Below, piece after piece: positions 16,425 to 24,696 of a stretch of 41,420 nt of DNA. The position numbers and the translations under genes are program-made. Origin of the DNA: Chloroflexota bacterium. Lineage in GTDB: Bacteria > Chloroflexota > UBA6077 > FW602-bin22 > JACPRP01. The stretch's first letter is position 1; each line of letters opens with the position of its first letter. The stretch spans positions 4,211 through 45,630 of the forward strand of contig JAMCWX010000060.1 in the NCBI GenBank assembly GCA_023480885.1. The letters run 5' to 3'. The notes beneath the pieces were generated by a model. It was not told the DNA's origin and did no database searches. It saw only the letters and a program-made list of their open reading frames with translations.

Positions 16425-17482
16425 GGATCGTAACGATAGGCTTGGAAGCATTCATCTCGATCGTTCTGCTTATGGCGATGACTCCAATTGTCGCCAGCGC
16501 AGATACGGCCGATTGGCCACCGCTCGAACCGGGCTACCACTACGTCACGTCCGTGGTGGTGGATAACGTCTACACGGGTGATGGCATTTACGCGGTCTTC
16601 CGCGATGGCACGACCACGAGCACGGCCACCGCGCAAGGCGATATTGTCCCGGGAGCCGGGCCGGTGGTGGCAGGGCCGGGCCCTGATTGGCGCAACGATG
16701 GGACCGCTCCCCAGTGGCGGCGCTTCGCCTGCCCAGGGGATGCGAATCTGGCGGCGGGAATCTGGTACTGGAACAAGTACTGGCAGGTGCGGGGCGGTAG
16801 TTGGGTCTTGGCCAACGAGTTCTGGGTTTTCGCCGCCGACCATCCCTGTGCGCCATCGGAGCCCGCGCCTCCGCCGCCACCCCCGCCTGGCCCACCTCCG
16901 GAATCGCCACGGCGCACTTACTGGAAGGGCTACGCACCCCCCGCGCCTTCCAGCGATCTGAGGATATCGCCTCCGCGTAGCGTGGTGCACCTGGAAACCT
17001 TATTTCAGGTCACCGGCGGACAGCCCGACCCCGGGCAGGGGGAGAACGTGATCGCCATCGAGGAACAGCCCACACGCTGGGACTTCGGCGATGGCTCGGG
17101 TCTGGAGGAATACGAGTACCAGCCCAGCCACACCTACAACTGGAGCTCGCACGGGCAACCCTGCCCGAGCGAATGCAGAGCAGAGGTCGGAGACGAACTG
17201 GATGCCTACCGCGTTCAGGCGACACGCAGCTGGCGGGTGTTGTACGAGCATCAGCTATGGGAGACGGACCGCTGGCACTGGGAGGACGTCAAGGAGCCGT
17301 ATTGGGACACCGATCCGGTCACAGGAGAGCCAGTGCAGCGCTGGCGCGTGGTGGGACAGGTGAGAATCTCGGATCCCGACGCGATGCTATGGTCAGAGGT
17401 CAAAGAGGAAATGCTGCAATCGGGCCGAACGCGCTGGCTGCCGGTGATTCAAGTCAAAGGCACGAACCTCGGGCAGCCGTAG
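16421..17482 (+). CDS. Secreted PKD-domain protein in the Tad operon
   Basis: This 353-residue exported protein has a signal peptide (about 1-27, cleavage after ASA), a Trp-rich N-terminal domain (30-143) with two cysteines, a proline-rich linker (about 148-161), and a PKD-like segment with WDFGDG (220-225) and PSHTYN (235-240). No membrane anchor follows the signal, so it is released or held by other surface parts. PKD domains usually mediate surface contacts, so a pilus-associated adhesin or outer component is a fair guess. Its start overlaps the previous gene by 4 bp (ATGA), and tadZ follows after 14 bp. Confidence 0.7.
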   Translation: MRIVTIGLEAFISIVLLMAMTPIVASADTADWPPLEPGYHYVTSVVVDNVYTGDGIYAVFRDGTTTSTATAQGDIVPGAGPVVAGPGPDWRNDGTAPQWRRFACPGDANLAAGIWYWNKYWQVRGGSWVLANEFWVFAADHPCAPSEPAPPPPPPPGPPPESPRRTYWKGYAPPAPSSDLRISPPRSVVHLETLFQVTGGQPDPGQGENVIAIEEQPTRWDFGDGSGLEEYEYQPSHTYNWSSHGQPCPSECRAEVGDELDAYRVQATRSWRVLYEHQLWETDRWHWEDVKEPYWDTDPVTGEPVQRWRVVGQVRISDPDAMLWSEVKEEMLQSGRTRWLPVIQVKGTNLGQP

Positions 17483-17496
17483 AGAGGAGGAAGGCT

Positions 17497-18792
17497 TTGG
17501 CTGAGGAACAGGCTCAACCCATCGAGCAGATCCGCGTGGCGCTGGCCACCGCGAGCGCCGAATGGCACGACGCGATCTACGAGCATCTGCGGGCCAACGC
17601 GCAGTACCACATCATTCTGGTCGGCTGGTATACACGTCTAGCACTTCTGATCGACGCGCTGAAGCGGGAGCACCCCGACGTGGTCCTGATCGACGTCGAT
17701 ATGTCCGGTCTCTCGCGGCGAACCGTGGAGACGGTCCTCGTCGCCAGCGGGGCGACCTGCGTGGCGCTCACCTCGCGAGGGATGGGAGCAGCATCGACAC
17801 TCCGCGATATGGGCTTCGTCGACGTCCAGGCGCTGCCCTTCGAAGGCGACGAGCTCATACTAAAGATACAGATGGCTCGCGTGAGAGCCGAACAACTGCG
17901 GCATCCGCAAGGTAATCTGGTGGTCCGCGAGGTGCGGGACCGATTGCAAGTGATCAAGGATCGGATCATCGTGTTCTACAGCCGGGCCGGAGGCGTCGGT
18001 AAGTCGACTATGGCCCGCGAGAGCGCGGCGACCCTGGCGCTTATCGGCCACCACCCGACGGTTCTGGTGGACTTCTGCGCCACGGGCTCCATCCAGTTCC
18101 GGCTGTTTCCCTTCACTCAGCACGACCAGGTGAGAAACCTCTTCAGGCTCTGCGTGAACGCCTCGGTGGAGACCAACGATCCGGCGCTGACCGAGCTCAT
18201 TCGGCAGAACCTGCTCATCTATCGGCGCCACAGCGGCCACGAAGGGGAGCTCAACCTGCTCTTTGCCCCGCCGGTGGACGAGCAGTGGATCGACGATCAT
18301 CTTGGGAGTCCGGACCTCTTCGCCCGAATCCTGGATGCGCTCGCGAGGATGTACACATTCGTCGTCGTGGACATCGGCCAGGACCTCAACCTGCCCTCCC
18401 ACGCGGCGGCCCTGCGCAAAGCTGATTTGATCGCCGTGGTGACCACTCCCAGTCCTCAGACAGTGGAGATGGTGGCCGAGTCTCTGGCCGACCTGAAAAA
18501 AGTGGCCCAGGGAGAGAAGAAGGTCCGATTCGTGGCCAACAAGGTGGAATCCGGGGTGGGTCTCGCTGGCGGGCAGATTCGCGAGCTTCTGGGGAACCTG
18601 CCTCAGTTGGGGGAGATTCCCCTGGCGACAGCCGAGGTGGAGGCCTCGCGGATGGAGCGAAGGCCTGCCGTGCTGTCCGAGCGCAGCACTCCGTTCACCG
18701 TGGCTATGGCCGAGATGGTGCGTAAGCTGGGGCCGCTGCCCGAGGTCTTTGTCCCGCAGTCAAAACGATTCGCTTTATTCAGGAGGGGCTGA
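17497..18792 (+). CDS. tadZ: TadZ/CpaE-like pilus-localisation ATPase
   Basis: This 431-residue protein has an atypical receiver domain (about 10-130, VVLIDVDMSG with Asp66/Asp68) followed by a MinD/ParA-like ATPase. The deviant Walker A is SRAGGVGKSTMA (162-173), with Arg in place of the signature Lys. VVVDIGQDLNLPSH is the Walker B-like region. TadZ proteins mark the pole or assembly site for Tad machines. TTG at 17497 was chosen because GGAGG sits 6 bp upstream (17486-17490); the frame is open further upstream inside the preceding gene but without a start signal. It overlaps tadA at one base (TGATG). Confidence 0.87.
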   Translation: MAEEQAQPIEQIRVALATASAEWHDAIYEHLRANAQYHIILVGWYTRLALLIDALKREHPDVVLIDVDMSGLSRRTVETVLVASGATCVALTSRGMGAASTLRDMGFVDVQALPFEGDELILKIQMARVRAEQLRHPQGNLVVREVRDRLQVIKDRIIVFYSRAGGVGKSTMARESAATLALIGHHPTVLVDFCATGSIQFRLFPFTQHDQVRNLFRLCVNASVETNDPALTELIRQNLLIYRRHSGHEGELNLLFAPPVDEQWIDDHLGSPDLFARILDALARMYTFVVVDIGQDLNLPSHAAALRKADLIAVVTTPSPQTVEMVAESLADLKKVAQGEKKVRFVANKVESGVGLAGGQIRELLGNLPQLGEIPLATAEVEASRMERRPAVLSERSTPFTVAMAEMVRKLGPLPEVFVPQSKRFALFRRG

Positions 18793-20135
18793 TGGACGAA
18801 CGAGACCTGATTAGCAGAGGCTTTGCCCTGCGCCGCGGGGTGAGAGATAGCTTCGAAAAGGCCGCGACTTCCACTAGCGCCGATGCCGAGCTGGTGGAAC
18901 GCCTCGCCGACGAGGTGCGTCGCCGACTGATGGAGGTAGGCGCATCGGGAAGGAATGGGGTATCGGCCGAAGCCATCGCTCGGGAACTGGTGGAAGGCGA
19001 GAGGCTGCAGCGGCAGCTACGCAATCAACCCCTGGATGTCGAAGCGGTGCTGAACAGCGTGCTTCAGGCGGTCCTCGGCCTCGGAGTCATCGACGAGTAC
19101 CGGAGTATGGCAGGCACAACCGAGATAATGATCAACGGCACCCGCTCCGCGTGGGTCTACCGTGGGGACGAGCGGCTTTCGATTCCGCCTCTGAGCGACG
19201 AGCAACTGGCGCGAACGGTGGAGCTGCTGCTTCGGGAGAGCGGCGAGAACATCGGCCCGCTCAACCCGCTCGTGGATGCCCGACTCTCGGGATCACGGAT
19301 GCGCATTAATATCGTCGACAAGAGCATCAACCTATACGGATACGGCGTCACCCTGCGCGTCTTTCCCGAAAAGCCCCTGGCGCTGGAAGACCTGGTGGCG
19401 CGGGGCACACTATCGCAGCAGGCCGCCGATTTCTTGCTGGCGATGCTGCTGGCGCGAGCAAACGTCGTCATAGCTGGTGGCACTTCCTCGGGCAAGACCA
19501 CCACAATGTGCGCCCTGACGGAAAGAATTCCCGAGCAAGAGCGCGTCGTCTTCATCGAGGCGCCCAGCGAGCTACCCCATACCAACCCCAACCACGTGAT
19601 ATGGGAAACACGGCGGGCCTCGGCCGAAGGGGGCAGAACGATAACGGTCGGCGATCTCATCGTCAACGCCATGCGGGCGAGACCGGATCGCATCGTGGTG
19701 AGCGAGGTGCGCGACGGAGCGGCTCTGGAGATGATGGAGGCGATGGGCACGGGGCACGAGGGAAGCCTGACGACCCTCCACGCCAACGACGCCCGCGACG
19801 TCTTCGTTCGCCTGCTCTCGCTGATGTATATGGGAATGCGCCACGACATGCCGGAGCGGATGCTCTATTACAAGATCTACAGCGCCATCGATCTGGTGAT
19901 CTTTCAGCGAGAGGTCCTGGAAGAGCTTGAGAAAGGCCGCTACCGGGTCCGTCGCCAGGTCACCGAGATTCACGTGGTCACGAACATCGACTGGTCGACC
20001 GGACAGATCCAGACCGGAGAGCTCTTCCTCTACGATGGGCAGCATCTGCGCTGCCTGGGAGGAGAGCTTTCGCCGAGGCTAGTCGAGCTGTGCCGGAGGT
20101 ACGGGGTGGAAGCGCCGAGGTTGGTAAGGGATTGA
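18792..20135 (+). CDS. tadA: TadA/CpaF-type secretion ATPase
   Basis: This 447-residue hexameric ATPase powers Flp pilus assembly. It has an N-terminal helical domain (1-100), the ALGLGVIDEY/EIMINGT region, Walker A GGTSSGKT (229-236), the Asp box in altered form (FIEAPSEL, with Ala where Asp is usual), Walker B IVVSEVRDGAAL (301-312) and the His box GHEGSLTTLHAND (321-333). The family match is close and the length is normal. It follows tadZ directly. A 71-bp gap with AGGAGG separates it from the interrupted tadB. Confidence 0.93.
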   Translation: MDERDLISRGFALRRGVRDSFEKAATSTSADAELVERLADEVRRRLMEVGASGRNGVSAEAIARELVEGERLQRQLRNQPLDVEAVLNSVLQAVLGLGVIDEYRSMAGTTEIMINGTRSAWVYRGDERLSIPPLSDEQLARTVELLLRESGENIGPLNPLVDARLSGSRMRINIVDKSINLYGYGVTLRVFPEKPLALEDLVARGTLSQQAADFLLAMLLARANVVIAGGTSSGKTTTMCALTERIPEQERVVFIEAPSELPHTNPNHVIWETRRASAEGGRTITVGDLIVNAMRARPDRIVVSEVRDGAALEMMEAMGTGHEGSLTTLHANDARDVFVRLLSLMYMGMRHDMPERMLYYKIYSAIDLVIFQREVLEELEKGRYRVRRQVTEIHVVTNIDWSTGQIQTGELFLYDGQHLRCLGGELSPRLVELCRRYGVEAPRLVRD

Positions 20136-20463
20136 AATGGTAAACCCACCTAATTGTTTCTGATGGGAAGGACAAACGCGCGGGAAAGCAGGAGGAAATT
20201 AACGTCGTGATTAGCCTTGCAGCCTTTGCGGTGGCTTGCCTTGTGGGCGTGGGGGTGCTGATGGCCTTGTACGGCTCACGGCGCATCTCAATTCCGGGGC
20301 CGACTGAGCTTCGCACGAATCTTCGACAGGCCGACCGTGTTCTAGCGCTGCAGTTCCCATCGGAGAACACGTCTTTCAAGCGGCTCCGCCGCTGGCTGAA
20401 CCGAGGCGGGCTGCACGATGTAGCCACCGTCCACTACCTAGTGTTGATTCGCAAAATTTCGAC

Positions 20464-21066
20464 TCACTCGATCAATTGGGGGGCTGAACGTTGTCTTCTT
20501 TTGCGTACCAATGCATTTCGTCTATCAATACGGCGCTCGACGGCCGACTTCAACTCGGACATTTCCTGACGTCGCTCAGGCCCGATAGCTCGTTTGGTTT
20601 GTCCAAAGACCGGTTCCAGCGGCATCAGCCAGGGCGATTTGATTGGCAGATAAAAAAGTATGACGTGAACGCCGCCATCCCGCTTGACTTGCCGGTTGTG
20701 CTCGGTGATGCGCGCACGCACGCTCGCTGCGATGTGCCACGGCCCATTGTCCCAGAAGATAACCAGATAGCGGATGCCACGCCGCCGGTATTCCTTCAAG
20801 ACCCCTTCGAGGTAGTTCCAAGTCTCTGCCTGATTCCAGGTATCGTGCCATTCGCCACTTACCTCGCGCTCTACGGCATCCATACCGGCGTAAAGAGCAC
20901 AACTCGGAGGACGCTCGCTCTTTTTCCAGTTTTTCGCTTTGGCCACCCTCGCCGGGCGGCCATGCTGCGCCCATTGCTCGGCGGGGTACGGCCACAAGAC
21001 GAACCAACTCTCGTCAACGAATATCCCGGCGCGCCTATCGGGAGCCGTATTTACCCAGGTAAGCAA
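20464..21066 (-). CDS. IS630 transposase, C-terminal (catalytic) frame
   Basis: This frame encodes the DDE catalytic domain. It has the Asp in FVDESWFVLWP, the Asp in IFWDNGPWH and the Glu in SPWLMPLEPVFGQTKR. It lacks its own good start. A -1 slip on the A7 run at 21080-21086 would fuse it to the upstream frame and continue as KWRDRLLTWVNTAPD into this reading frame. The fused enzyme would be about 370 residues, normal for IS630. Confidence 0.85.
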   Translation of the reverse strand: MLTWVNTAPDRRAGIFVDESWFVLWPYPAEQWAQHGRPARVAKAKNWKKSERPPSCALYAGMDAVEREVSGEWHDTWNQAETWNYLEGVLKEYRRRGIRYLVIFWDNGPWHIAASVRARITEHNRQVKRDGGVHVILFYLPIKSPWLMPLEPVFGQTKRAIGPERRQEMSELKSAVERRIDRRNALVRKRRQRSAPQLIE

Positions 21067-21569
21067 CCTGTCGCGCCACTTTTTTTGAACGTATACTTCG
21101 GGTCAGGGCTTTCGATCCACTCTTTGGCCCGTTGCCAAGAATGTCGGCTCCGTTTGAGAAGGCGGCGGATCGTATCGACGCTGACAGCATCTTTTCGCAG
21201 TTCTCGCGCCAGCGTGGATGCCGCAGTGCCAAGGGTCCAACGAGCATCATCCACGCCGTACCTGGCGGGGCGGTCGTGCAGCATCGCTATGAGCACGTCG
21301 GCCGCGCTTTCGCCAAGTTTGTTCGGGCGACCCGGACGGGGCTTGAGCTTGACCCCTGCCAGGCCGTTCGTCGTGAAGCGCCGCAGCGTTTCACGTACCG
21401 TCTGCACGTGTATACCCAGCGCCTCTGCAATGGCAGTCGCGCTCGGCGCTGATTCGGCTAACAGTAGCGTGCGGGCTCGAACATACAATGTTGTTCGGCT
21501 CGAATGCTGCCACGCTAGCAACTGTAAGCGCTCCTCACCGGTAATTGGTCGTCGAAGCACACCGCCCAT
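21051..21569 (-). CDS. IS630 transposase, N-terminal (DNA-binding) frame
   Basis: This 172-residue protein has two helix-turn-helix segments (AIAEALGIHVQTVRETLRRF and the later SVDTIRRLLKR) joined by a GRPGRP-like hook (LKPRPGRPNKLGE), as in IS630/Tc1 enzymes. It starts at ATG 21569 just inside the right end and stops at 21051, 16 bp into the catalytic frame. A TTCAAAAAAAG stretch near its end supports programmed -1 frameshifting to make the full transposase. Confidence 0.87.
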   Translation of the reverse strand: MGGVLRRPITGEERLQLLAWQHSSRTTLYVRARTLLLAESAPSATAIAEALGIHVQTVRETLRRFTTNGLAGVKLKPRPGRPNKLGESAADVLIAMLHDRPARYGVDDARWTLGTAASTLARELRKDAVSVDTIRRLLKRSRHSWQRAKEWIESPDPKYTFKKSGATGCLPG

Positions 21570-22429
21570 ATGTTGGCCTCCTAGACAAACTAGCCAACAT
21601 GCCGAGCGGCAAGAATTATGCCTGAGTCATATTTTTGCGAATCAACACTAGGGGTGTGTGTAGGCAATGTGATCGCTGTGGTCGTGCTTACACGCTGGCT
21701 CCTGGGGGGAGATCTGCTGGCAGCTGAGGTCGGTTTGGCGTCGCTGATCGTGCCGATCGGCTATGTGATGATGAATCAGCGGAGCCGCGAGGAAGCCGTC
21801 GAGGAGCAGATGGACAAGGTTCTGTCCATCCTCATCAACCTGCTCCAGGCCTCGGGCCGCAACCTTCGCTCGGCTTTGAGCGAGCTTGTTGAGGAGGAGA
21901 TGCACGATGGAACAAAGAGATTGTGCTGTGTTCTCCCCACGCCCCTCGGTCCGGAGTTGGTGCACCTGGTCGAGGAGCTTCAGGAGACCAATCACACCCT
22001 GGCAGAGGCGCTTCGCTCTGCTGGCGGAAGAGTTGCCCATCCTGCTTTCGACATGTTCGTGGCCGCTGCCACTAGTGGCACAGAGGGCCAGACCTCACAG
22101 CTACTAAGCCACGTGAGGGATCACATTCGCGAGCAGCGAACCCTGCGCAGCTCTATTCGAGCATCTTTCTCGCTGGTCGTGAGCCAGATGTATGTTCTGG
22201 CGGCGATTCCCATAGCGATGCTGGGTATGTGGCGAATTATCAGCCCCGAGGTGGCGGACCTGATGTTTCGCACTACCCTGGGCCAGAGTCTCGTGGTGCT
22301 AATGCTGGCCTACTCCTGGCTTGGCGTCCTGCTCGTAACGCGCCAAGGGCGCCTTGCCAATCTCATAAAGGGGGTCAAAGTTTGATCGTCGAACGGTTGA
22401 CGAGACACAAAACAGAAAGGGGATGTGAC

Positions 22430-22648
22430 ATGAAAGAGACGTTCTTGAAGGAGTGGGTCACAGGCCAGGTGATGCTTCAGGACCTGGCACGACGGCTCAA
22501 TCGGCAGGAGGGCCAGACAGCGGTGGAATACGGACTGATCGTCGGCTTCGTCGCTCTCGCGGTTGTGGCAGCCTTCACTCTGCTGGGCGGACGAGTTCGC
22601 GACGCGATCAACGCCGTGGCCAACGCGATCAACGTGAGGCCGCAGTAG
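22430..22648 (+). CDS. flp: Flp-type major pilin
   Basis: This 72-residue prepilin is cut after Gly28 in QEGQTAVEYGLIVG, leaving a mature N-terminus with Glu at +5 and Tyr at +6 (Glu33, Tyr34), the Flp signature. A single hydrophobic helix follows (about 35-54) and a short polar tail. The long 28-residue leader is typical. AAAGGGGA lies 7 bp before ATG 22430. It lies between tadB and tadC. No prepilin peptidase (TadV) is in the window, so processing depends on one encoded elsewhere. Confidence 0.92.
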   Translation: MKETFLKEWVTGQVMLQDLARRLNRQEGQTAVEYGLIVGFVALAVVAAFTLLGGRVRDAINAVANAINVRPQ

Positions 22649-22657
22649 GAGGGCACG

Positions 22658-23539
22658 GTGAGCTACCTGTCGTTGCTCGCGCTCCTTGGCCTGCTCTACT
22701 TCATACCGGAGTTGGCTTCTCTGGCGCGGGGAGAGCTTCCGTTGAGAAAGGGGTCTACCAGCACTCTGGCCTATCGGATCGTGTGGCCTCTCGGCCAACG
22801 CCTGAGCTATCACCCGTCGCCGGAAGCAGACGCCAAAGCCCGAGAGCTGCGCGATCTCCTGGACCAGGCTGGAATGAGAGCGATGAGCACCGAGTCGTTT
22901 CGGGCGCGACAGCAGGCCTCGGCAATGCTCTGGGCTGCCGGCGTCGCCTTCGCCTACCTTGTGAGTGGGCTGGACATCGGCTTCGCGGTGGTGCTGGTGG
23001 GAATGGCGGTCCTTCTCGGATATCGGCTCCCGATGATTTCGCTGAGGCGAAGAGCGGAAGCCCGCAAGCGCGAGATCTATGTGGCCCTTCCGTTCTTTGC
23101 CGCCCAATTGGCGAACCGGATCATGGGCACGGGGAGACGACTATCCGATGCGATGCGAGCAGTGGCGGAGGAGGGCGAAGGGCCATTGCAAGAGGACGTG
23201 GCCCACGCCTTTCGCCTCATCGACCTGCAGGGCTATCCGTTCGCCCAGGCTCTCCTTCACGTCGGAAGGGGCACTGGAGTCCAGGCGGTGGTCGATCTCT
23301 TCACCCTCCTGGTCTACGCCGAGAATCGGGCCGGCATCGGACTCGTGGAGACCTTGCTGCGAGCATCGAAGGAAGCCAGCGAGAACCTGCGCTATTCGCT
23401 GGAGGCGGCCAAGGGCAGAGCGGTAATCAGGGGGACGGGAATGGCCATCGCCTTCGAGATACCACCGATTCTGACATCGGTGATGCTGCCGGTGGCCATA
23501 AGCCTGGGGGTAAACCTGCTGGGGATCCCGTGGTTTTGA
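22658..23539 (+). CDS. tadC: TadC-like inner-membrane platform protein
   Basis: This 293-residue T2SF-family protein has an N-terminal membrane segment (SLLALLGLLYFIPELASL), a central pair (about 90-125, MLWAAGVAFAYLVSGL and FAVVLVGMAVLLGYRLP), a cytoplasmic four-helix region with ALPFFAAQLANRI, and a C-terminal helix (TSVMLPVAISLGVNLLG). TadB and TadC form the platform on which TadA acts. GTG at 22658 lies 5 bp after TAGGAGG and 9 bp after the pilin stop. It is the last gene of the first module. Confidence 0.9.
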   Translation: MSYLSLLALLGLLYFIPELASLARGELPLRKGSTSTLAYRIVWPLGQRLSYHPSPEADAKARELRDLLDQAGMRAMSTESFRARQQASAMLWAAGVAFAYLVSGLDIGFAVVLVGMAVLLGYRLPMISLRRRAEARKREIYVALPFFAAQLANRIMGTGRRLSDAMRAVAEEGEGPLQEDVAHAFRLIDLQGYPFAQALLHVGRGTGVQAVVDLFTLLVYAENRAGIGLVETLLRASKEASENLRYSLEAAKGRAVIRGTGMAIAFEIPPILTSVMLPVAISLGVNLLGIPWF

Positions 23540-23669
23540 GAGCCGGGCGTGGCCAAGATTGAGGGTCGTCTAGTTGGAGCAGCAGCTCAATTTGGCCCTA
23601 GGAGAGTTGTTCTAGCATAAGGTCGGTGGCCCAGGGGCGATGGTAACGTCACTGTCTCCACCTCTGATT

Positions 23670-23695
23670 GTGGCGACGCTGTCGCCACTCTTTGC
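23670..23695 (+). terminator. Candidate rho-independent terminator of the Tad module
   Basis: GTGGCGAC (23670-23677) and GTCGCCAC (23681-23688) form an 8-bp perfect stem with a GCT loop, followed by TCTTTGCT. The T-tail is short, so termination strength is uncertain, but it lies about 130 bp after tadC where the operon should end. Confidence 0.4.
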
Positions 23696-23786
23696 TCTGG
23701 CCCGCTGAACTCAACATGAAGTAGCCCAGAGTTGAATGCGGGCTGCGCTGAAGGAAGATGGGATACAGCCCTAAGGAGGCGCGCTA

Positions 23787-23885
23787 GTGGAATGGCTGGC
23801 TGTGGTTACAACTTGGAACATCGAGTTCGCACAGGCGGTCGTCGATCTGCTCAAACGGCGGGGAGACATCATATGTAGTATTTGA
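23787..23885 (+). CDS. Possible 32-residue small protein
   Basis: A GTG at 23787 sits 7 bp after a perfect AAGGAGG and opens a 32-codon frame. It encodes a short helix-like peptide with a charged LLKRRGD segment. A 9-bp inverted repeat (23847-23855 and 23881-23889) overlaps its end. It matches no family I recognise and could be a remnant of a longer gene, since it lies in a 404-bp otherwise empty gap (23540-23943). Translation is plausible only because of the strong start signal. Confidence 0.3.
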   Translation: MEWLAVVTTWNIEFAQAVVDLLKRRGDIICSI

Positions 23886-23943
23886 GCAGGTTATCAAGAG
23901 GGATGTACGAAATCCCGACTTAGATACGTCAAGAAACCTTCAG

Positions 23944-24696
23944 TTAGACATCAGATCCTTCCGCTATAAGAGCAGCACCAAAAGCGCCAAGGGTCTGAGG
24001 ATTGTCTGGGACCGTAATTTCGACACGCAGTTTTTGGCTCAGCAGTTGATGCAGACAGGGATTCAGAGCAGCCCCGCCGGCGAACACTACTCGATCCTTG
24101 ACTCCCACTCTGCGGGCCATAGAGGCTATTCGGTTTGCGATGGCTTCGTGAAGGGCCAGGGCAATATTACTGCTTTCCTCTCCCTTGGCTATGAGAGAAA
24201 CAACCTCGGACTCCGCAAAGACCGTGCACAAGCTGTTAATGTTAATGGCCTTGGACGCTCCAAGAGCGAGCGTTCCCAGGTCTCCTATATCGACCTCGAG
24301 CGTGTTTGCCATAATCTCCAGGAATTTCCCTGTCCCCGCTGCACAGCGATCATTCATTTCGAATTTCTGCACTTCGCCACCAATTGACAACGAGATTAGC
24401 TTGCTATCTTGACCACCGATATCTATGACCGTCTGACAATCAGGATATAGCTTTCTCGCTCCAACCGCGTAGGCGCGAATTTCCGAAATCACTGTCCCAC
24501 CTACCTCCGGGGCAACGAGGTGGCGACCGTAGCCGGTCACCACCAGTCGCCCATAGGTCTTGCCAGACAGAAGCTCTTTACAACGACGCAGAGGGTTGAT
24601 CCCTGTCGTAAGAACGACCGAACCCTCCAGGACACCCTGGCGCAGAGCCACCAGGACAATAGTTCGGGAGCCGACATCTAGCCCCAGGTGAGTCAT
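23944..24696 (-). CDS. ATP-dependent activator of 2-hydroxyacyl-CoA dehydratase-family protein (BadF/HgdC/YjiL type)
   Basis: This 250-residue ASKHA-fold ATPase forms a homodimer that holds one [4Fe-4S] cluster between subunits and drives low-potential electrons into a partner enzyme with ATP. It shows the phosphate-1 loop GLDVGSRT (5-12), VIDIGGQDSKL (90-100), Cys118 in NDRCAAGTGKF, Cys157 in NSLCTVFAESEV and the FAGGAALN adenosine site. The two cysteines are the cluster ligands in HgdC. Its ATG shares a base with the stop codon of the partner gene just upstream, so they act as a pair. Confidence 0.92.
   Translation of the reverse strand: MTHLGLDVGSRTIVLVALRQGVLEGSVVLTTGINPLRRCKELLSGKTYGRLVVTGYGRHLVAPEVGGTVISEIRAYAVGARKLYPDCQTVIDIGGQDSKLISLSIGGEVQKFEMNDRCAAGTGKFLEIMANTLEVDIGDLGTLALGASKAININSLCTVFAESEVVSLIAKGEESSNIALALHEAIANRIASMARRVGVKDRVVFAGGAALNPCLHQLLSQKLRVEITVPDNPQTLGAFGAALIAEGSDV

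Larger units (their letters stand above)
20441..21648 (-). mobile_element. IS630-family insertion sequence in tadB (1208 bp)
   Basis: The ends are 26-bp imperfect inverted repeats (23/26), of which the outer 16 bp GTGTTGATTCGCAAAA are perfect (20441-20456 and 21633-21648). A TA target duplication flanks it (20439-20440 and 21649-21650), as expected for IS630/Tc1 elements. It carries two overlapping transposase frames on the minus strand joined by an A7 slippery run (21080-21086). It appears complete. Confidence 0.95.
20207..22385 (+). pseudogene. tadB: tadB-like inner-membrane platform gene split by an IS630-type element
   Basis: The GTG start at 20207, after AGGAGG, gives 78 codons up to the TA at 20439-20440. 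The same frame resumes at 21651 and runs to the stop at 22385. Removing 20441-21648 and one TA joins 234 nt to 735 nt with no frame change, giving a 322-residue T2SF/TadB-like protein. It has an N-terminal membrane segment, a cytoplasmic region (SILINLLQASGRNLRSALSEL) and C-terminal membrane helices (MYVLAAIPIAMLGMWRI and LVVLMLAYSWLGVLL). No other change is seen, so the insertion is recent. The 3' piece can open at an ATG inside the element (21618), but the protein would lack its N-terminus. The module is probably non-functional in this copy unless excision or complementation occurs. Confidence 0.9.
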
